Shown here: positions 31,020 through 44,095 of the stretch, piece by piece
Position numbering within the stretch: position 1 is the stretch's first letter
Layout of the letters: every line of letters starts with the position of its first letter
DNA from: Haberlea rhodopensis
Lineage: Eukaryota > Streptophyta > Magnoliopsida > Lamiales > Gesneriaceae
Assembly: GCA_907163345.1 (NCBI GenBank)
Contig: CAJQUN010000039.1
Coordinates: 3,852,361 to 3,916,360 of the forward strand
Direction: 5' to 3'
DNA: 64,000 nt
The notes under the pieces: model-generated
The model's database searches: none
The model's input: the letters and a program-made list of their open reading frames with translations, nothing else
What the model was told of the DNA's origin: nothing
Program-made: the position numbers and the translations under genes

Positions 31020-33324
31020 ATGGATACTCAATTTTCCTTTCTGTACGTTCCACTGCTACTCGCCCTCTACATCTTCACCACACATTTCCTCAACAAATTC
31101 CGAAACTTCCCACCCATCCCCGCCCTGAATTTGCCCATTCTCGGCCATCTCCACCTCCTGAAGAAGCCCCTCCACCGATCTCTGGCCAAGGCTTCCGATA
31201 GATTCGGCCCAATACTTCTACTACAATTCGGCTCCCGCCGTGTACTCCTTGTATCTTCACCCTCCGCCGCGGAGGAATGTCTCAGCAAAAACGACGTCAT
31301 CTTCGCCAACCGCCCCCATGTACTCGCCGGAAAATATCTGGGCTACAACTACACTTCTCTGGCCTGGAGTTCATACGGGGACCACTGGAGGAACCTCCGT
31401 AAAATCTCGTCCATCGAGGTACTATCGACCCACAGGCTCCAAATGCTTCACAGGATCCGCGCCGACGAGGTGAGAGCCACGATCCACCGGCTGATTCGTA
31501 TCTCCGGCGACGGAAAATCTGCAGTGGACATGAAGAGCGTGTTTTTTGAGACTTTAATGAACGTGATGATGAGAATGATTGCCGGGAAAAGGTATTACGG
31601 CGAAAAAGTCGAGGAGATAGAGGAAGCGAAGAGATTTAGGGAGATTGTGTCTGATACATTCCTGTACGGTGGCGCGTCGAATATGGGCGATTTCTTTCCG
31701 TTTTTAAGGTGGGCGGGGGTCGGCGGCTTGGAGAAAAGACTTGTGGAGCTGCAGAAGAGGAGGGATTCGTTTATGCAAGAACTGGTGCAAGAATGTAAGG
31801 AAAGAATGAGCAGTAATGGCGGCGGCGAAAGGAAGAAGGAGACGATGATCGAAATGTTATTATCACTGCAGGAGAAGGAGCCGGAGTATTATAATGATCA
31901 GATTATTAGAAGCCTAATGCTGGCAAGTCTTGATTTTTTGGATTAAAAAAATGTTACAATTTTTTTTTTCCAAAGGTCAAAAACAATATTCCTGATTTTT
32001 TTATTTTTTATAAATAAAAAATATTTTAAACATTAATTTAATGAGTTTAAATTAATGAAAATATTAATTTAATGAGTTTAAATATTTCATGGTCTACCCC
32101 TGCTCCCAAGGTAATGTTAACCACCAAAATAAGTCTTATAATGCCTACAATGCTGGCCAAACACAGGCCGGACGAGGTATCGTAATTTTTATAATGCATA
32201 TCAAACATATGATAAGGGAGGGATTGAAATATTAATCACCTCTTATCATGTATAAGCGTTTGTCAAATTATTTAAGTTCAACGATGCTCCTTATTCAGGG
32301 AATATTTCGTACGTAACTCCATACGAGTTAGTCAAATATTTTAGCATAGTTTTTCTTTTTTTAAATCTTGTATGTTTTTTTAAATTATTTAACTCAAAAA
32401 AACAATTTTTTTTATTAAACTAACTTAATTTTAAATTTTTTATCAAAATGATCGAAATATCATCAGAGATGCGACTTTGATCACGACTTTGATTTAAAAA
32501 AATAATAATAATGCGCAATCATTATCAAAATGACCGAATAAACTAACCAAATTTATTCTTTTTAATAAGAGATGGATTTGGGAGCTCAAAGAAATTTGTT
32601 TACTTATTTTATTTTAATTTAATTTTGAAGAAACCCCAAATGCATGGATTATTTCTACAGGCACAATCAATTTATTGAACATACCATGTACTGTCTCTGC
32701 ATGTAACAGACTTTATTAGCGGCTGGGATAGATACTTCAGCTGGAACATTGGAATGGGCACTATCCCTTCTGCTCAACCATCCACAAGTCTTAAAAAGGG
32801 CACAGATCGAAATCGAAAACCACGTAGGACACGATCGTTTGATTGAGGAATCAGACATATCAAATCTCCCTTACCTCAGGTGCATCATAAGCGAAACCAT
32901 GCGAATGTACCCTGCTGGCCCGCTGCTCGGGCCTCACGAATCATCTGAAAAGTGCACGATCGGAGGCTATCAAGTTCCGGCGAAGACAATGCTTTTAGTG
33001 AATTTGTGGGCGATACAAAATGATCCCAAGAATTGGGAGGATCCGAGGAAATTCGATCCCGACAGATTTGAAGGGGTCGAGGGAAATAGGGATGGGTTCA
33101 AATTAATGCCGTTCGGATCTGGAAGGAGAGGGTGTCCGGGGGAGGGATTGGCATTGCGTATGGTAGGATTGGGATTGGGATCTGTTATCCAGTGTTTTGA
33201 ATGGGCAAGGATTGGAGAGAATCTAATTAACATGAGTGAAGGTCCTGGTTTGACTTTGCCTAAAGCACAACCACTGGTAGCCTATTGCAAGGTTCGTCCT
33301 TTTGTGGGAAAGCTTTTATCTTAA
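31020..33324 (+). CDS. Cytochrome P450, CYP81-like, two exons
   Basis: Exons 31020-31922 and 32710-33324 encode 505 residues, the usual length. N-terminal membrane anchor (MDTQFSFLYVPLLLALYIF), proline hinge FPPIPALNLP (30-39), C-helix WRNLR (123-127), I-helix AAGIDTS (305-311), K-helix ETMR (363-366), FDPDRF (416-421) and heme loop FGSGRRGCPG (436-445, Cys443 as iron ligand). I chose ATG 31020 because it gives the standard anchor; an in-frame ATG at 30948 would add 24 residues ahead of it. CYP81 enzymes are ER-bound, NADPH-P450-reductase-dependent monooxygenases of specialised metabolism (isoflavonoids, lignans, glucosinolates, xenobiotics); the substrate here is unknown. The intron sits just before the I-helix, as in A-type P450s. 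All key residues are present, so it is probably functional. Confidence 0.93.
31923..32709 (+). other. P450 intron with GC donor (GC-AG)
   Basis: Exon 1 in frame ends LML (codon CTG, 31920-31922) followed by GCAAGT, the consensus of plant GC donors; exon 2 begins ACT TTA TTA after TAACAG. This phase-0 junction gives LML-TLLAAGIDTS, matching the family. The nearby GT (31927) would put exon 2 out of frame with this acceptor. Retention would add seven codons and then a stop at 31944. Confidence 0.75.
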
Positions 33325-33475
33325 ATGGACAAGTTTTCTGTCATTTTTAAGTTCTATGTTGTGTATTTTATTTTATAAAGAGAACAAATAAGAAATAATC
33401 TTTTTTATCTTCACTAGAAGATTGATTTGAATTCCTTGCGATTGCAATATTATGTGATATAAAAAGTTCGAATAT

Positions 33476-33845
33476 CACATAATATTCGATGATCATTTCT
33501 TGGGATCCCAAGGTGGGTGTGGTCTGATGCGTTTGTTGGTCATGGAGGCTTGTGCGCTTGTCCGTCCCAATCTGAAGGCGTCTCCCAACCACTTTTATCT
33601 TTATCTTCACAGTTCAAAGAAGACAGTTGCATCTTTAAGATCTTGGTCACGTATCTCTCTTGGTTGTTGTCTTCACTTTTCCTTGTAGTAGGCCTAACGG
33701 TGTATCTCTTATATTATGTATTTCTGGCCGTTGTTGCTGCTGTTATTTACTTAAGATGCGGTGGTTAGTGTTGTTTGGAATGCCATTTGTTGTAAACTAT
33801 GTAATGGTTTTTATCTAATATAATGTATTCTATTTATAAAAAAAC
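33476..33845 (+). mobile_element. Retroposed insertion with A-rich tail
   Basis: 370 bp flanked by the 10-bp direct repeat GTTCGAATAT (33466-33475, 33846-33855) and ending in TATAAAAAAAC. A variable-length duplication with an A tail indicates LINE-type retroposition: a 5'-truncated LINE or a SINE. It includes an open frame (33517-33768) with a hydrophobic end that I do not recognise. Confidence 0.6.
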
Positions 33846-33864
33846 GTTCGAATATAATATATGT

Positions 33865-34290
33865 AGGGCCGAGTATTTGGTCGTTCTAAAATCGAATTTC
33901 TAAAAATCGAATTACCCAATTTTTTGGCAATAATCGAACCGAACGATTTTTTTAAAACCAAATGAATCAAACCAAACAAAGTATCAGTTAATTCGGTCGG
34001 TAACTAAATTACCGATATTTTTTAAAAAAATATATAATTTTTTTTAAAAAAAATATATAATTTTTTTTAAAAAAAATAAGATAATTTTATTTTAGAAATA
34101 AAAGAATTAGATAAATTGATTTTTTTAAAAAAAATATTAAAATAATTTTACATTAATCAAAATAATTCGATTAATCGATATTTTTAAAATAAAAAGCGAA
34201 ATTGAATCGAATTAACCGATTTTTTAAAAATCAAAATCAAAATTTTGAATTAAATCGATTACTTCGGTTTAACCAAAATTTTGCTCACGG
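33865..34290. repeat. AT-rich repeat with AATCGAATT/CGGTTAA subterminal motifs (hAT-like)
   Basis: Starts GGGCCGAGTATTTGGTCG, carries repeated AAATCGAA, TTCGGT and ACCGAT motifs around a poly-A/T centre, and ends AAATTTTGCTCACGG. The pattern resembles degenerate plant hAT MITEs; borders and target duplication are not clear. Confidence 0.4.
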
Positions 34291-34653
34291 ATGAAGATAT
34301 AGACCGTAAAGATTGTAACCGTATTGGTCACTCGTGGGAAGAATGTTACGTTAATGGCAACAACCCTAAACCCGATTGGAAAGGCAGCAAGAATTTGGTG
34401 ATCTTCGAGACATTTTGAATGCGAAAAGGAACCCTGGGAAGGAAAATATTGGGTCCAAGGAAGGAGGTAGCTCTGAGCCAGATAAGGAACCTCAAACTGT
34501 CCTTGGTGTGGAGCTCCGATCTCCTACATCGGAAAATCGATAAGTCTCCGTCGGTTGTTGCTAATTTTGACGCAGCAAATCAGGCAACCAATCAGCTTAT
34601 CTCACGCATTCCAAGGACTACTACTAAGAGCCCTTCAAAAAATCTGATAGCTA
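34280..34653 (+). pseudogene. Probable LINE ORF1 relic, target of the hAT element
   Basis: A broken frame contains CNRIGHSWEECY, similar to the CxxCGxxGHxxxxC knuckle of plant LINE ORF1 proteins with the first Cys lost, followed by a basic and Ser-rich tail. The frame seems to carry on after the hAT element (about 57231-57269, ...DDTNLNSNTSLLT). LINE identity is inferred from the knuckle alone. Confidence 0.35.
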
Positions 34654-34661
34654 CCGATGAT

Positions 34662-35721
34662 TACGGGTGGATCGGATCGGGTTTGCGGGTTCAGATATTC
34701 GAATGTCGGGTACCTGGAATTTTTGGACAGTGAAAACATTACCCAAATCCAATGTTTTTTTTTCCAATACCCGACATATGTCGGGTGGTGTCGAGTAACC
34801 GAAATTTATTTCCAATTTTCTTGAACAATTGTGTGTTTGTGGATGCATGCAATTATGTTACAAGTATAATTTTTCACCATCGTTTTACCATTAGAACATA
34901 ACAGTTAAATAAAAAAAACAAAAAACAAAATAGAACATGATAGTTTCTACCAATACATTTATGTATCAGTTTCACCGGAAACTCAGATCTTCATACGTAC
35001 GGGAAGGGATCAAACCATAAAAAATAATTAGCGGTTCTTCAGTAGGAGCAGCTTCTCTGCTTATTGCTACTATTATCTCCTGCATACTATTGTCCAAAGG
35101 AAAGAAGACAAATGATAAACATACATTTCCAGCCTTAGAGTTTTCGTCCAGTAGCCTTCTGTGCACATAGAAAATAAACAAAAACTCTTACACAGATGAA
35201 ATGAGCACCAATAAGGCAAATCATATAATAATTTACAAAATTCTAGCATGAGATGTTACAAAATTCAAACAACACAATGTTCCAATATTGTCCAATATCA
35301 AAGATAACATCACCACACATTACTACATGTTTCAGTTTACAACCATCTTCATTTATAACTTCCTTTCAAACATAACAACCATCAATTGTAGTGCAACACT
35401 GCTACTTCCAATCACCGCAAAAGGGCCAAAATGTACTGATGCTATAACCCAATATCTGTGAATTATATTCAAAGTAGCACAATAAGTTTTAAGAATGGGG
35501 GAATGAGAGAAATTTGTATAGAAACTTACATGCATAATTTGTTGATGTTTTCCATAATTACGTATGCAATATAGCTGAATCAATCCCCAAATTTTTTAAA
35601 TCTGCAAGACAATAAAAAACCCAATATTATATAAATAAAATAATATGATCAAACAAACAAAAGTAAAGAAAGAAAATACCTTTCTCCATCGTTTCAACTT
35701 CGGACAAATCTTCTTCCACAT
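34662..35721. other. hAT 3' non-coding end
   Basis: Terminal and subterminal repeats at 34662-34810 (CGGGTTCAGATATTCG..., TACCCGACATATGTCGGGT), then AT-rich DNA. No gene; small minus frames are without recognisable content. Confidence 0.6.
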
Positions 35722-36278
35722 TTATTGGTCACATATCAATGCTTGAACAATTACAGTAGATAATGAACTTCTAAAAGCATCAAAAACACGACCACATGCA
35801 CTAAATGCTGCTTCAGAAGCAACAACAGAGACTTGAACAAGTAATACATCACGGGCCATCTTTGAAAGAATAGGGAATCCGAGAGAATTGATTTTCCACC
35901 ATTTAAAGATATCAAAATTTTCCCCATCATCATCGGGATCCTCACCTAAATTTTTCTCCAACTCCGATTTGACATGTTCACTCCTTCCACCAAGTTTGTA
36001 CTTTAAAATTCATCTTTTAAGTACGTTCTCAACGTCATTGAATTATCAGATTGGGAATTTTTTGAAGATTGAGAACTTGATGCACTAATTGGACTTTCCA
36101 GAATTCCATATCTCACTTTATAATAATAAAATAACTCTTGCATCACATTCGTTACTTTTTCTTTCATCATCGCTCTTTTTGATATATCATCATATAGTGT
36201 ATCAAAGAAAAGTCAAGGAACTCCAATTTAAGGCGTGGATCAAGAATCACAACTTAGTATGATATCATGTTCATTTTG
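35722..36278 (-). pseudogene. hAT transposase, C-terminal part with dimerisation domain
   Basis: Minus frame 35961-35722 reads FDIFKWWKINSLGFPILSKM, then VVASEAAFSACGRVFDAFRS, the hATC dimerisation motif that ends hAT transposases. Upstream (36240-36190 on minus) VILDPRLKLEFLDF matches the conserved LDPRxK block. Stops and frameshifts between blocks show decay. The gene is cut at 36279 by the gypsy element. Confidence 0.88.
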
Positions 36279-38807
36279 TGTAAGGCTCCGATGCTAATTA
36301 GTCCGGATTAACGATGATTAAGCAAACCTGGATAATTAAAAGTATAGACTTTGAATTAAGATGTTCCGAACTATGATAAGTCAACCAAGTAGTGGAACAT
36401 GTTTTTAGTGCATGAGCATGTGTATGATCACATGGCACTTGGAGAATACATGCCACTAATTATTTTAACTCATGTTTAGTACATGATTTTGGACCATTAA
36501 TCTTGCAAGGGAGTGATGTATTGACACATGGATTCCATAATACATCAAATACATTATAAATAATGCAAATTATGCATGGAAAGTCACACCACTAGCCAAG
36601 AATTTCAGATTTAGAATTTCAAGGCATGCAAATCCTCTCTCTCTCTTCATTCCCAACACTCCACCTTCTCTCCTCTTTCTTCCACCTTCAAGTTTTGAAT
36701 TTCAGCCTCTCTTAGCACCAATTTTCTCTTCCAATTACTAATGCATGTTACATGCAATTAGTGATTTAGAAACCCCAAGGCAAGAACATTAGTAAGGTGC
36801 AAGAATTTTCAATTTTCGAGCAAGTTTGGAGGAGTTCAAGCTAGGAAGGAGCCATGGTGGAAAACTTTTGGGTCTACAAGGGTATGAACCTGTTCTTATC
36901 TTTATTTAGTTGGATTTTGTGGAATATGCATCGAAAATCTAGGAAGAGTCATGAAAATGTTGGTGTCATTTTGTTAAACCAGAATCTGTAAAACTTTGAT
37001 GTTACATGCAATAGATGATTTCGAAATTTCGATTCACTTATGCTCGGAATCTGACTTTAAGCCCCTAACAAAAGTTATAGATAATTGCGTCGGCTTTTTG
37101 TGGCTAATATGTGAGGCAATTTGGACTTAAAATGAGTGAGATATGCTCATTTTATCAAGGAGTGCCAGTTTTGACTCTGCATGTGCAAAGAATGCACATG
37201 CAGTGTAGAATTCTGAACTTTTGATAAATGTTATATTCGAATTTGTTGTCGGTCTTCAAATAAAACCTGTAGATCTTTTCATTCTCTTGAGTTTTAAAAA
37301 AAATAGGACTCAATTCGGACTTATTTTCGAGTAGTTGTGAATTTTATACTTTAAGTGTTCAATCTATCTCCTGCATGTGGGCGAAAATCCCATGCAGTGT
37401 GTTCTTAGAGTTCCTGAGCATTTTTTACTAGGAATTTCGGAAAACGTCCAGAAATAAGTATTTTAGTACTTTGCTTTGGCTGTCTTTTGTCACTAGAATC
37501 ACTCACTTTGGATTTAAAATGGAAGAGTTATGGCGATTTTACTAAAACTGCCCGAGCTGGAAATCAGAATTTCAAAAGCTACGTTTTTAGTGTTTAACCT
37601 ACTTTTAAATGGAGGAATTAGCTCGACATCGTTATATAAGAAAATGAATTTCTTTGAGTTTTTGAACTTTGAGAACTAGATTTGGGTCATTTGGACATCA
37701 TAGGAGTTTATTAAGAATTTTGTACGAAAACTGGTCAATCTGAATTTTGAAGGAAAATCAGTAGGAACCATCCTTAAAACTTGTTGTAGCTATTGCGCCT
37801 ACTTAAGCACTTAGTGATAATTTTTAGTATATATGACTAGGTTTAATAAATCCAGGGCTGTTGAGGAGCACTCGGTATAGTTAGTGCTGGTCCGAGGTAC
37901 GTAGAAAATCGGTTCTATCACGATGTCTGGCAAAGACGTGATGTTCCTGGGGCATGATTTACTTGTCATTACTTGCTACTTATGTGACTATATGACATGT
38001 TGAACTGCAGTTTGTGAAGTACATGATATATGATGACATGATACATTGAGATGCATCACATGAGATTATGATATTGCATGATGCATTGACACGCATGGGC
38101 ATTGAGCATGTCATGTTGATCCTATCGATTCTTTCGTTGATACCCATACTTTTCCGTTGGTATCTGTGATGCGTGTCTGGGGATGATGGGCACACCGATG
38201 GCTCGGCGGAGAGAGTGAGCTGAGTGATGCCGTAGCGACGAGTGTGCTGACGTCGCCCAGGCACGAGGGATGATGGACCGCCGATGGCTCGACTGAGAGA
38301 GATGTCGTAGCGACGAGCGTGTCGACGCCCTGCTCGAGCATGATGATTGATTGATGATCTTTCTCGTACCCCCTTCGCGGGGGCCTGTCATGTCTTTGTT
38401 GTATGGGCATGACAGGTGGTACAGTTGGACATACTGTGGATGCTCGAGATGAAGCATCGATGAATATCAGAGCTCCTTGAGAGCGAGCTCAGGTATATGT
38501 TTTATGTTTTGAGTCCCAGTAATTGCTAGAGTACTTTTTAACTACATTTTAAATTACTGGGGCCCCGAGTATCTGTATTTTTAAGTATTCTATTACTGCT
38601 TGGTTATGTACTTGCTTATATGATGAGTAACATGTTGAATTGGAAAACTGGATTTACATATTTTCAGTACCATTATATATGTATCACCTAAAAGCGAAAA
38701 TTTTTTTAAGGCCATTTTGACAAGACATTTTAATTAAATCTTTCGCTGTTTACGCAAATTAATCATTATGTGTTAATTAAACACCACATTAGGAACGGGC
38801 CCTCACA
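36279..38807 (+). repeat. 5' LTR of element B
   Basis: TGTAAGGCTCC to GCCCTCACA. Compared with the 3' LTR it lacks ~105 bp (around 38361; present at about 53826-53960) and a shorter stretch near 38030. Confidence 0.95.
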
Positions 38808-38809
38808 GT

Positions 38810-38821
38810 TGGTATCAGAGC
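38810..38821 (+). promoter_or_regulatory. Primer-binding site of element B
   Basis: TGGTATCAGAGC two bases after the 5' LTR, complementary to initiator tRNA-Met. Confidence 0.93.
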
Positions 38822-40438
38822 ATATATCTGGGATATGCTCGAATTAGAGTTAGGACACTGAATATAGACACAAATGAATTGTTTGTGCATGTGTCTGACT
38901 ATGTGATTTTATCTGCTCTTACCTGCTATGTTTACATGTTCGATAATGAGATGTTACACATGTAATGGATTATTAAGCAGGGACAATTAGATGTCATATC
39001 TCTGACTATTTTAGTATGCTGAGTTGCATAGAATGTAGAGAATTTGATAATTTTATTTGTAAGCACTGATAGTTGCTGACCGGATGATGATGTAGAAGAA
39101 GTGATTAGAACATCTCTGACTTGAGATTGTATATGATGTTTTGATTTTATGATGAACAGTTAGTGTTTGGGCAGGTAGCAGCAATACATACTTTAAGAGC
39201 CATCTATTGTACCTGTAGGCACTGTAAACTGTGAATTGAATTAACTTAGTGTTTTTGAAATTTTTTTATCACTTTGGGACTTATTCTTGTGATTAGTGGG
39301 ATAACACTAGAATTAATTAAAATGCTTTGTGTCGATTGACATCGGGAATTTAAGTCTGAAAGACCAGGGTAATACGTATGAGTTTACGTCAAAACCTGTA
39401 CATGTCGAAATGATAATTTAGAACTTGAGAATAGTGGAATTAGCAATATTTCAAATGAAGAATAGAGTGTAGTTGTTGTGAGAAACAACGAGAATTGGTT
39501 TGAGTGAGGACTTGGATATGGGGACTGTCGTAGTTCAGTTCCAGTTTATATGTCCAACTTATGAATAAAAACTACAATATGAACTCTTCTAGATGAGAGT
39601 ATCTAGAGAAATTGTAGTGATGAAAGACTAGTTTTCCCTCTTGTTGACACGAGAAAGAATGTTTACGAGAAGTCGTGCTGATTATATGAAAAATAATAAT
39701 TGATTATCGTGGGCTTGAGAAATGGAAATATCTGCTTAATCTCGATAGATATTCACTAGTGAAGAGATTAAATAACGACTATGAATAAGACAACGATGTG
39801 GTGCGAAGTAGTTAAATCTGGATTAAAGATTAATGAAGTGACTATCATTGTTATAATCCAAGTAGTCCTAGAAAAGTTTCAGAAGTATCACTCCAATTTA
39901 TCCAGCTCTAGTAGTTTTGAAGGTACTATGAGATTGTAGAATACCAAATCTTTTCGAGGTCACTGTGGATGTAAATGTCTATTGATCCATATGAAAGAAT
40001 AATAGGAACTGATATTGATGGGGGTCAGTCAGAGCATGTTGTTACGTGCTCAGGAACAGATGCAGCCATAACAACAAATACCCTGAGCTATGGGTAGATA
40101 CCAGAGTGGTTATTCTTTTCGACCACTCAGTTCCAGCAGCAGTTAATTACCTGCAGACTAGAGGTAATACCTGATAGTTATTTTTGGTTCCCAACAGACG
40201 AGAGAGTATACCTTGATAGAGGATATGGTTAGAGATGCTTCAGTACTAGTGACCACAGAAACATGTCATGTATTTGATCACACTGCACAAGTGTTATTGA
40301 GACAAAAAGCTTTGTTTTCATACATTGCATCAAATGTGCATTGGTTATTATGATTTGGAAAATACATCAGAAGTGCTAGTTATACTATCCACACTTGTAA
40401 TAGTGAACTGTAGCTTACAGTTTGATGACAGTGTTGTG
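38822..40438 (+). pseudogene. Decayed gag/protease region of element B
   Basis: No frame longer than about 60 codons. Position between primer site and reverse transcriptase implies gag and protease, and the stretch near 40260-40330 is placed where a protease would be, but I cannot read a clear zinc knuckle or D-S/T-G motif. Confidence 0.4.
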
Positions 40439-42905
40439 TGTGATGACCAGGGATTATAGATGTTAATCCCGGAGTGTTAATAACCCCTAAAGTTGTTTTA
40501 CGTGGCGATTTGGAGTTTAATCGCGGTGTTGGGCCTTCTGGGCTCGTTTATTTGGGTAGTTGGGATCGTTGGATCCAGAGGTTGAGATTGTATTCTCATT
40601 TGGGTGAAAAACCTAAGAGTTGGGTTTTTGATGTGTCTCGGGATCTGGGGTGCTTATGTGGGCACCGGTAAGGGGTTTTGGAGTTAGAGAGAGAATTTTT
40701 GAAAACAGATGATTTTTAATGAATCATGATGTATTTGTGGGGCTATTAGTATTTCGGGGTATTTTTGCTATAAATACCAGCTGAACCCGAAATTTTAATT
40801 GGAAAATCATTTCTTCTCCTCCTCCTCCAACCCGTCACCCTCTTTCCCGTGTGTTCAGCCATTCCCGATTTTCCCTCGCCCCCGCCGCTTCCAGCGGTGC
40901 GCCCGCCGCCGTCCGGCCGCCGTTCGGCGCGTGCGACCCGCCACCGGCTTCGTCTCGTCGAGGCGCAGCTATCCCCTCCGGCAATTGAGAGTTTCGTCGC
41001 GTTTTGAAGTCGGATTTTGCAGGAAAGCGTCGATCCCCAATTTCTAGGGTTTATCGGATTTCAACCAATTTACTTCCGATTTTCGATTGGGTAACCTTCC
41101 TTACCCCTTTTCCATGCTTGTCATGTTTTCCCTGCTAAATTTGGTGGTTTTGGTTCGAATTTATTTCGAATTTCGTAGGGTTTGGTTCGAAAATTTGGGG
41201 GGTTTTGGCAAGGGGTGTTGATTCTTGCTTTGATAGTTAATTCACATTTTAGATGAATTATGGTGTTTAATTGGGTTCGATTTGTGAGATAAGGGTTCGA
41301 AATTTTGTAGGGTGTTCTTGAACAATTTCGATATTGTCTCATTTGTTTCCCTCCCTGCATGTACCCTGCCCCGGGTCTTTTAAATGGTTAATTGTCATGT
41401 GTTGACAATATTTTTGAGGGTAATAGGTGTTCTTGAGCATGGGTTACATGTTCTTAAATAATTGTGAATTATTTATCGTGTTAGCACATCGTTCCTCGGG
41501 GCATGGAACTCGAGCAAGGTTTGGCTCGGACTTCGGAGATTTAAGGTACGTGCGAAGTACGAGCATTACTATATATATTAGAGCATTGTGAAATGCATAA
41601 GGTATTTTTGATTGCATTGAATATTGTGCGTATGGTTATATATATATATGTTGATATAGCCAAGGAACGACCAAATCTTGATATCGCCGCTTGTAGCGTG
41701 CGTGACACTAGAGTAGGATAACTCTTACAAGATATAAGGGGTACTGGGTTTATATGACTATTGTAGGGCATTTGAGATGCCTGAGGATGATCGTAGAATC
41801 ATGTATTCATTATAAGACATTTGAGATGTCTAGGTATAATGAAGGATTGGTAAAATAAATGCTAGGCATTTGAGCTATCTGTGATTGATAGCGAGGTTGT
41901 GAAATCAGTATTAGATATTGAGATATCTATATTTGCATGTATAATGAATTTGGAATCACTATCTATTGATACTCGAGAATTAGGCATGCGATGGGTTAAT
42001 CAATGTGTTAATTTACTGATTTTTGAGATTTGATGAGTTTGATGATTGTGAGAACAGGGACAGTACACGAAATCCCGGATGAGAACGTTGCCATCCAGGG
42101 AGTATCATTTAAAATTCATTAGTATTTACTTTTGTTGTAAATTATGAATTTCATTACTGTGATTATGGGATTTTGTGTATTGGTATGCTCACCCCGTTGG
42201 GGGCTGTCTTTGTTGGGGCAGGTGAACAGGTACATCGATGGCTTTGGAGATGAGCTCGAGCTGTTGATTGGATGTACTCCCAGGATCGTGGTACCAGGGC
42301 TTGATGGAGCACGGTATCGTATAGAGTACTTATATACACCTAAGGGTTATATACATATTCATGATGCTCGCATGTGAGCACGATTATACTTGTATATGGA
42401 TTGTATAAAAGGCATGAGCCTTTCTCTCTTTCATTTGATGTTGCATGCAATTAGAGGTGGAATTGATAAATGATATGAGAGTCATTGGTGTATTATGTGG
42501 GTGTTGAAACCCACTTTTGTCGTCATATGTGTGGTGTCTTCCCTGGCTGGGAATTTACTTAGTATTGCTGCATTCTGATGAGTATTATGTTTTCCCTGGC
42601 CGGGAATTATGTTGTGTTGTGCTTTTATTTCGGGATAGCTCTATTTATGGGGAGACTCTGCCCAAATTTTTATAAAAGTCCACAATGTAAAAAGTGGCAC
42701 AAAGGGGATGGTAATGGGCGAACTTTATGAGTCTATTTGTTATTAGGCTGATGATCTTATAACATTGAGTGTTAATGGAAATTTTGTAATTGTCATGCAA
42801 TGATAAAGTATCATCTGAGCTTCCTGATTGACTTTTTATTGAAAGCATGTGCCACACATAGTGGTTAATACACTAATCAAGGGTTAAGGGCTTGGGGTCC
42901 TTACA
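40439..42905 (+). mobile_element. Solo LTR (A2) of the non-coding LTR family
   Basis: TGTGATGACCAGG to GGGTCCTTACA, 2467 bp, with exact 5-bp duplication TTGTG (40434-40438, 42906-42910). The ends and TATA region resemble the LTR of element A3 and, in reverse complement, A1. It is what remains after recombination between two LTRs of an earlier full element. Confidence 0.92.
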
Positions 42906-42910
42906 TTGTG

Positions 42911-43479
42911 GATTTGAATTCAATGGTGTTGCCGAGATATGGTTTTGATTGTATCAAGAGCATGGATACTGTGATAAATTTTGAAATACTGTAAGTTGAT
43001 TTCAGGGTATAATCGACTGTATGGTGACTACAAATGAAATGTTTACAGCCACGATAGTAAACTAAGATTCTGATAGTATCAGCTATGAAAATAATTGTGG
43101 TTGTGATACTTAGAAATAAAGGATATGTGATAATAAGCAGTCGATGCTGATCAGGAAGAGTCGAGGTTGATGATATCCTAGTGGTAAGAAACTTACCAAG
43201 ATTTTCCTGAGGAAATAATAGAATTTTCAATAGAGAAGGAATCGATTTTAACTATTCGTTGATGCCAAGGAATAGATTCGATATCAAAAGTACTGTATGG
43301 AATGTCATCAGCAAAGTTGACAGATACAGAAGAATAGTGGCAGAATCTCCTTGATACGAGTACATATGTCTGAGTATGTCACTTGAGGAAAACATCAGCA
43401 TTCGAGAAGAAGAAAGATGATATTATGAAGAAGTGTATCGACTAAAGGTAGTTGAATCGGGCTATTGTCAAGAATAAAT
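42911..43479. other. Element B internal DNA between solo LTR and reverse transcriptase relic
   Basis: Part of the decayed pol of element B, upstream of the reverse transcriptase core. No motif can be read with confidence. Confidence 0.4.
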
Positions 43480-44095
43480 ACCAACTGCCTAAGATCGAGA
43501 AGTAATTGATCAATTGTAAGGAACTTGGATGTATAAGAAGAGCGATTTTCACTCTGGTTACCATCAGTTCAAGTCAGAAGAGAAAATGTTCTCTAAATAA
43601 TTGGTCAAAACAGATATAGGTATTTTGAATTTTTGGTAATACCGTGTGGTCTGACAACTATACTAGTAGATTTATGAATTTGATGAATAGAGTATTCCGT
43701 AACTTTTAAATGGAATTGTAATCATATTCACCAGTGGTATACTAATTTATTCGAGATCCGGAAGGAACCACATAGAACATCTACGATTGATGATTCAGAC
43801 GCTTTGTGAAGCTCAAATTGTATACCAAGTTATCGAAGTGTAAATCTTGGTTGAATTGAGTGTTGTTTTTGGATAGGTGATTCCAACTCACCAGGTATCT
43901 GTTGATCCCATTAAAGTAGAGGTAGTAATAATTTGGCCAAGAGTAACCAGTATACTCGAGATACGAAGTTTTATGAGTTTTGCCAGATATTGCAGGCTTC
44001 TATGGAAGGATGAACCAATTGACCAAAAAGAAATTTGAGTTTTGTTTGGTAGGATAAATGTGAAAGCGATTTTCTAACTAAAATGTAAGTGAACT
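43480..44095 (+). pseudogene. Gypsy reverse transcriptase relic of element B
   Basis: Broken frames read YQLPKIEK, then FMNLMNRVFRNF, KLYTKLSKCKSW and LLWK-like remains, in the order of gypsy reverse transcriptase (LPRID..., FMDLMNRVF, AKxSKCEFW). The YVDD region is damaged (near 43725-43760). The gene is cut at 44096 by element A3. Confidence 0.75.

Noticed and set aside
31927..31928. Conventional GT donor for the P450 intron
   Set aside because: Using GT at 31927 with the acceptor at 32709 shifts the frame and destroys the AGIDTS motif; the GC donor four bases upstream keeps both.
34419..34733. 104-codon plus-strand gene
   Set aside because: The frame runs across the hAT border at 34662, so its end is transposon sequence; the rest looks like a LINE ORF1 relic.
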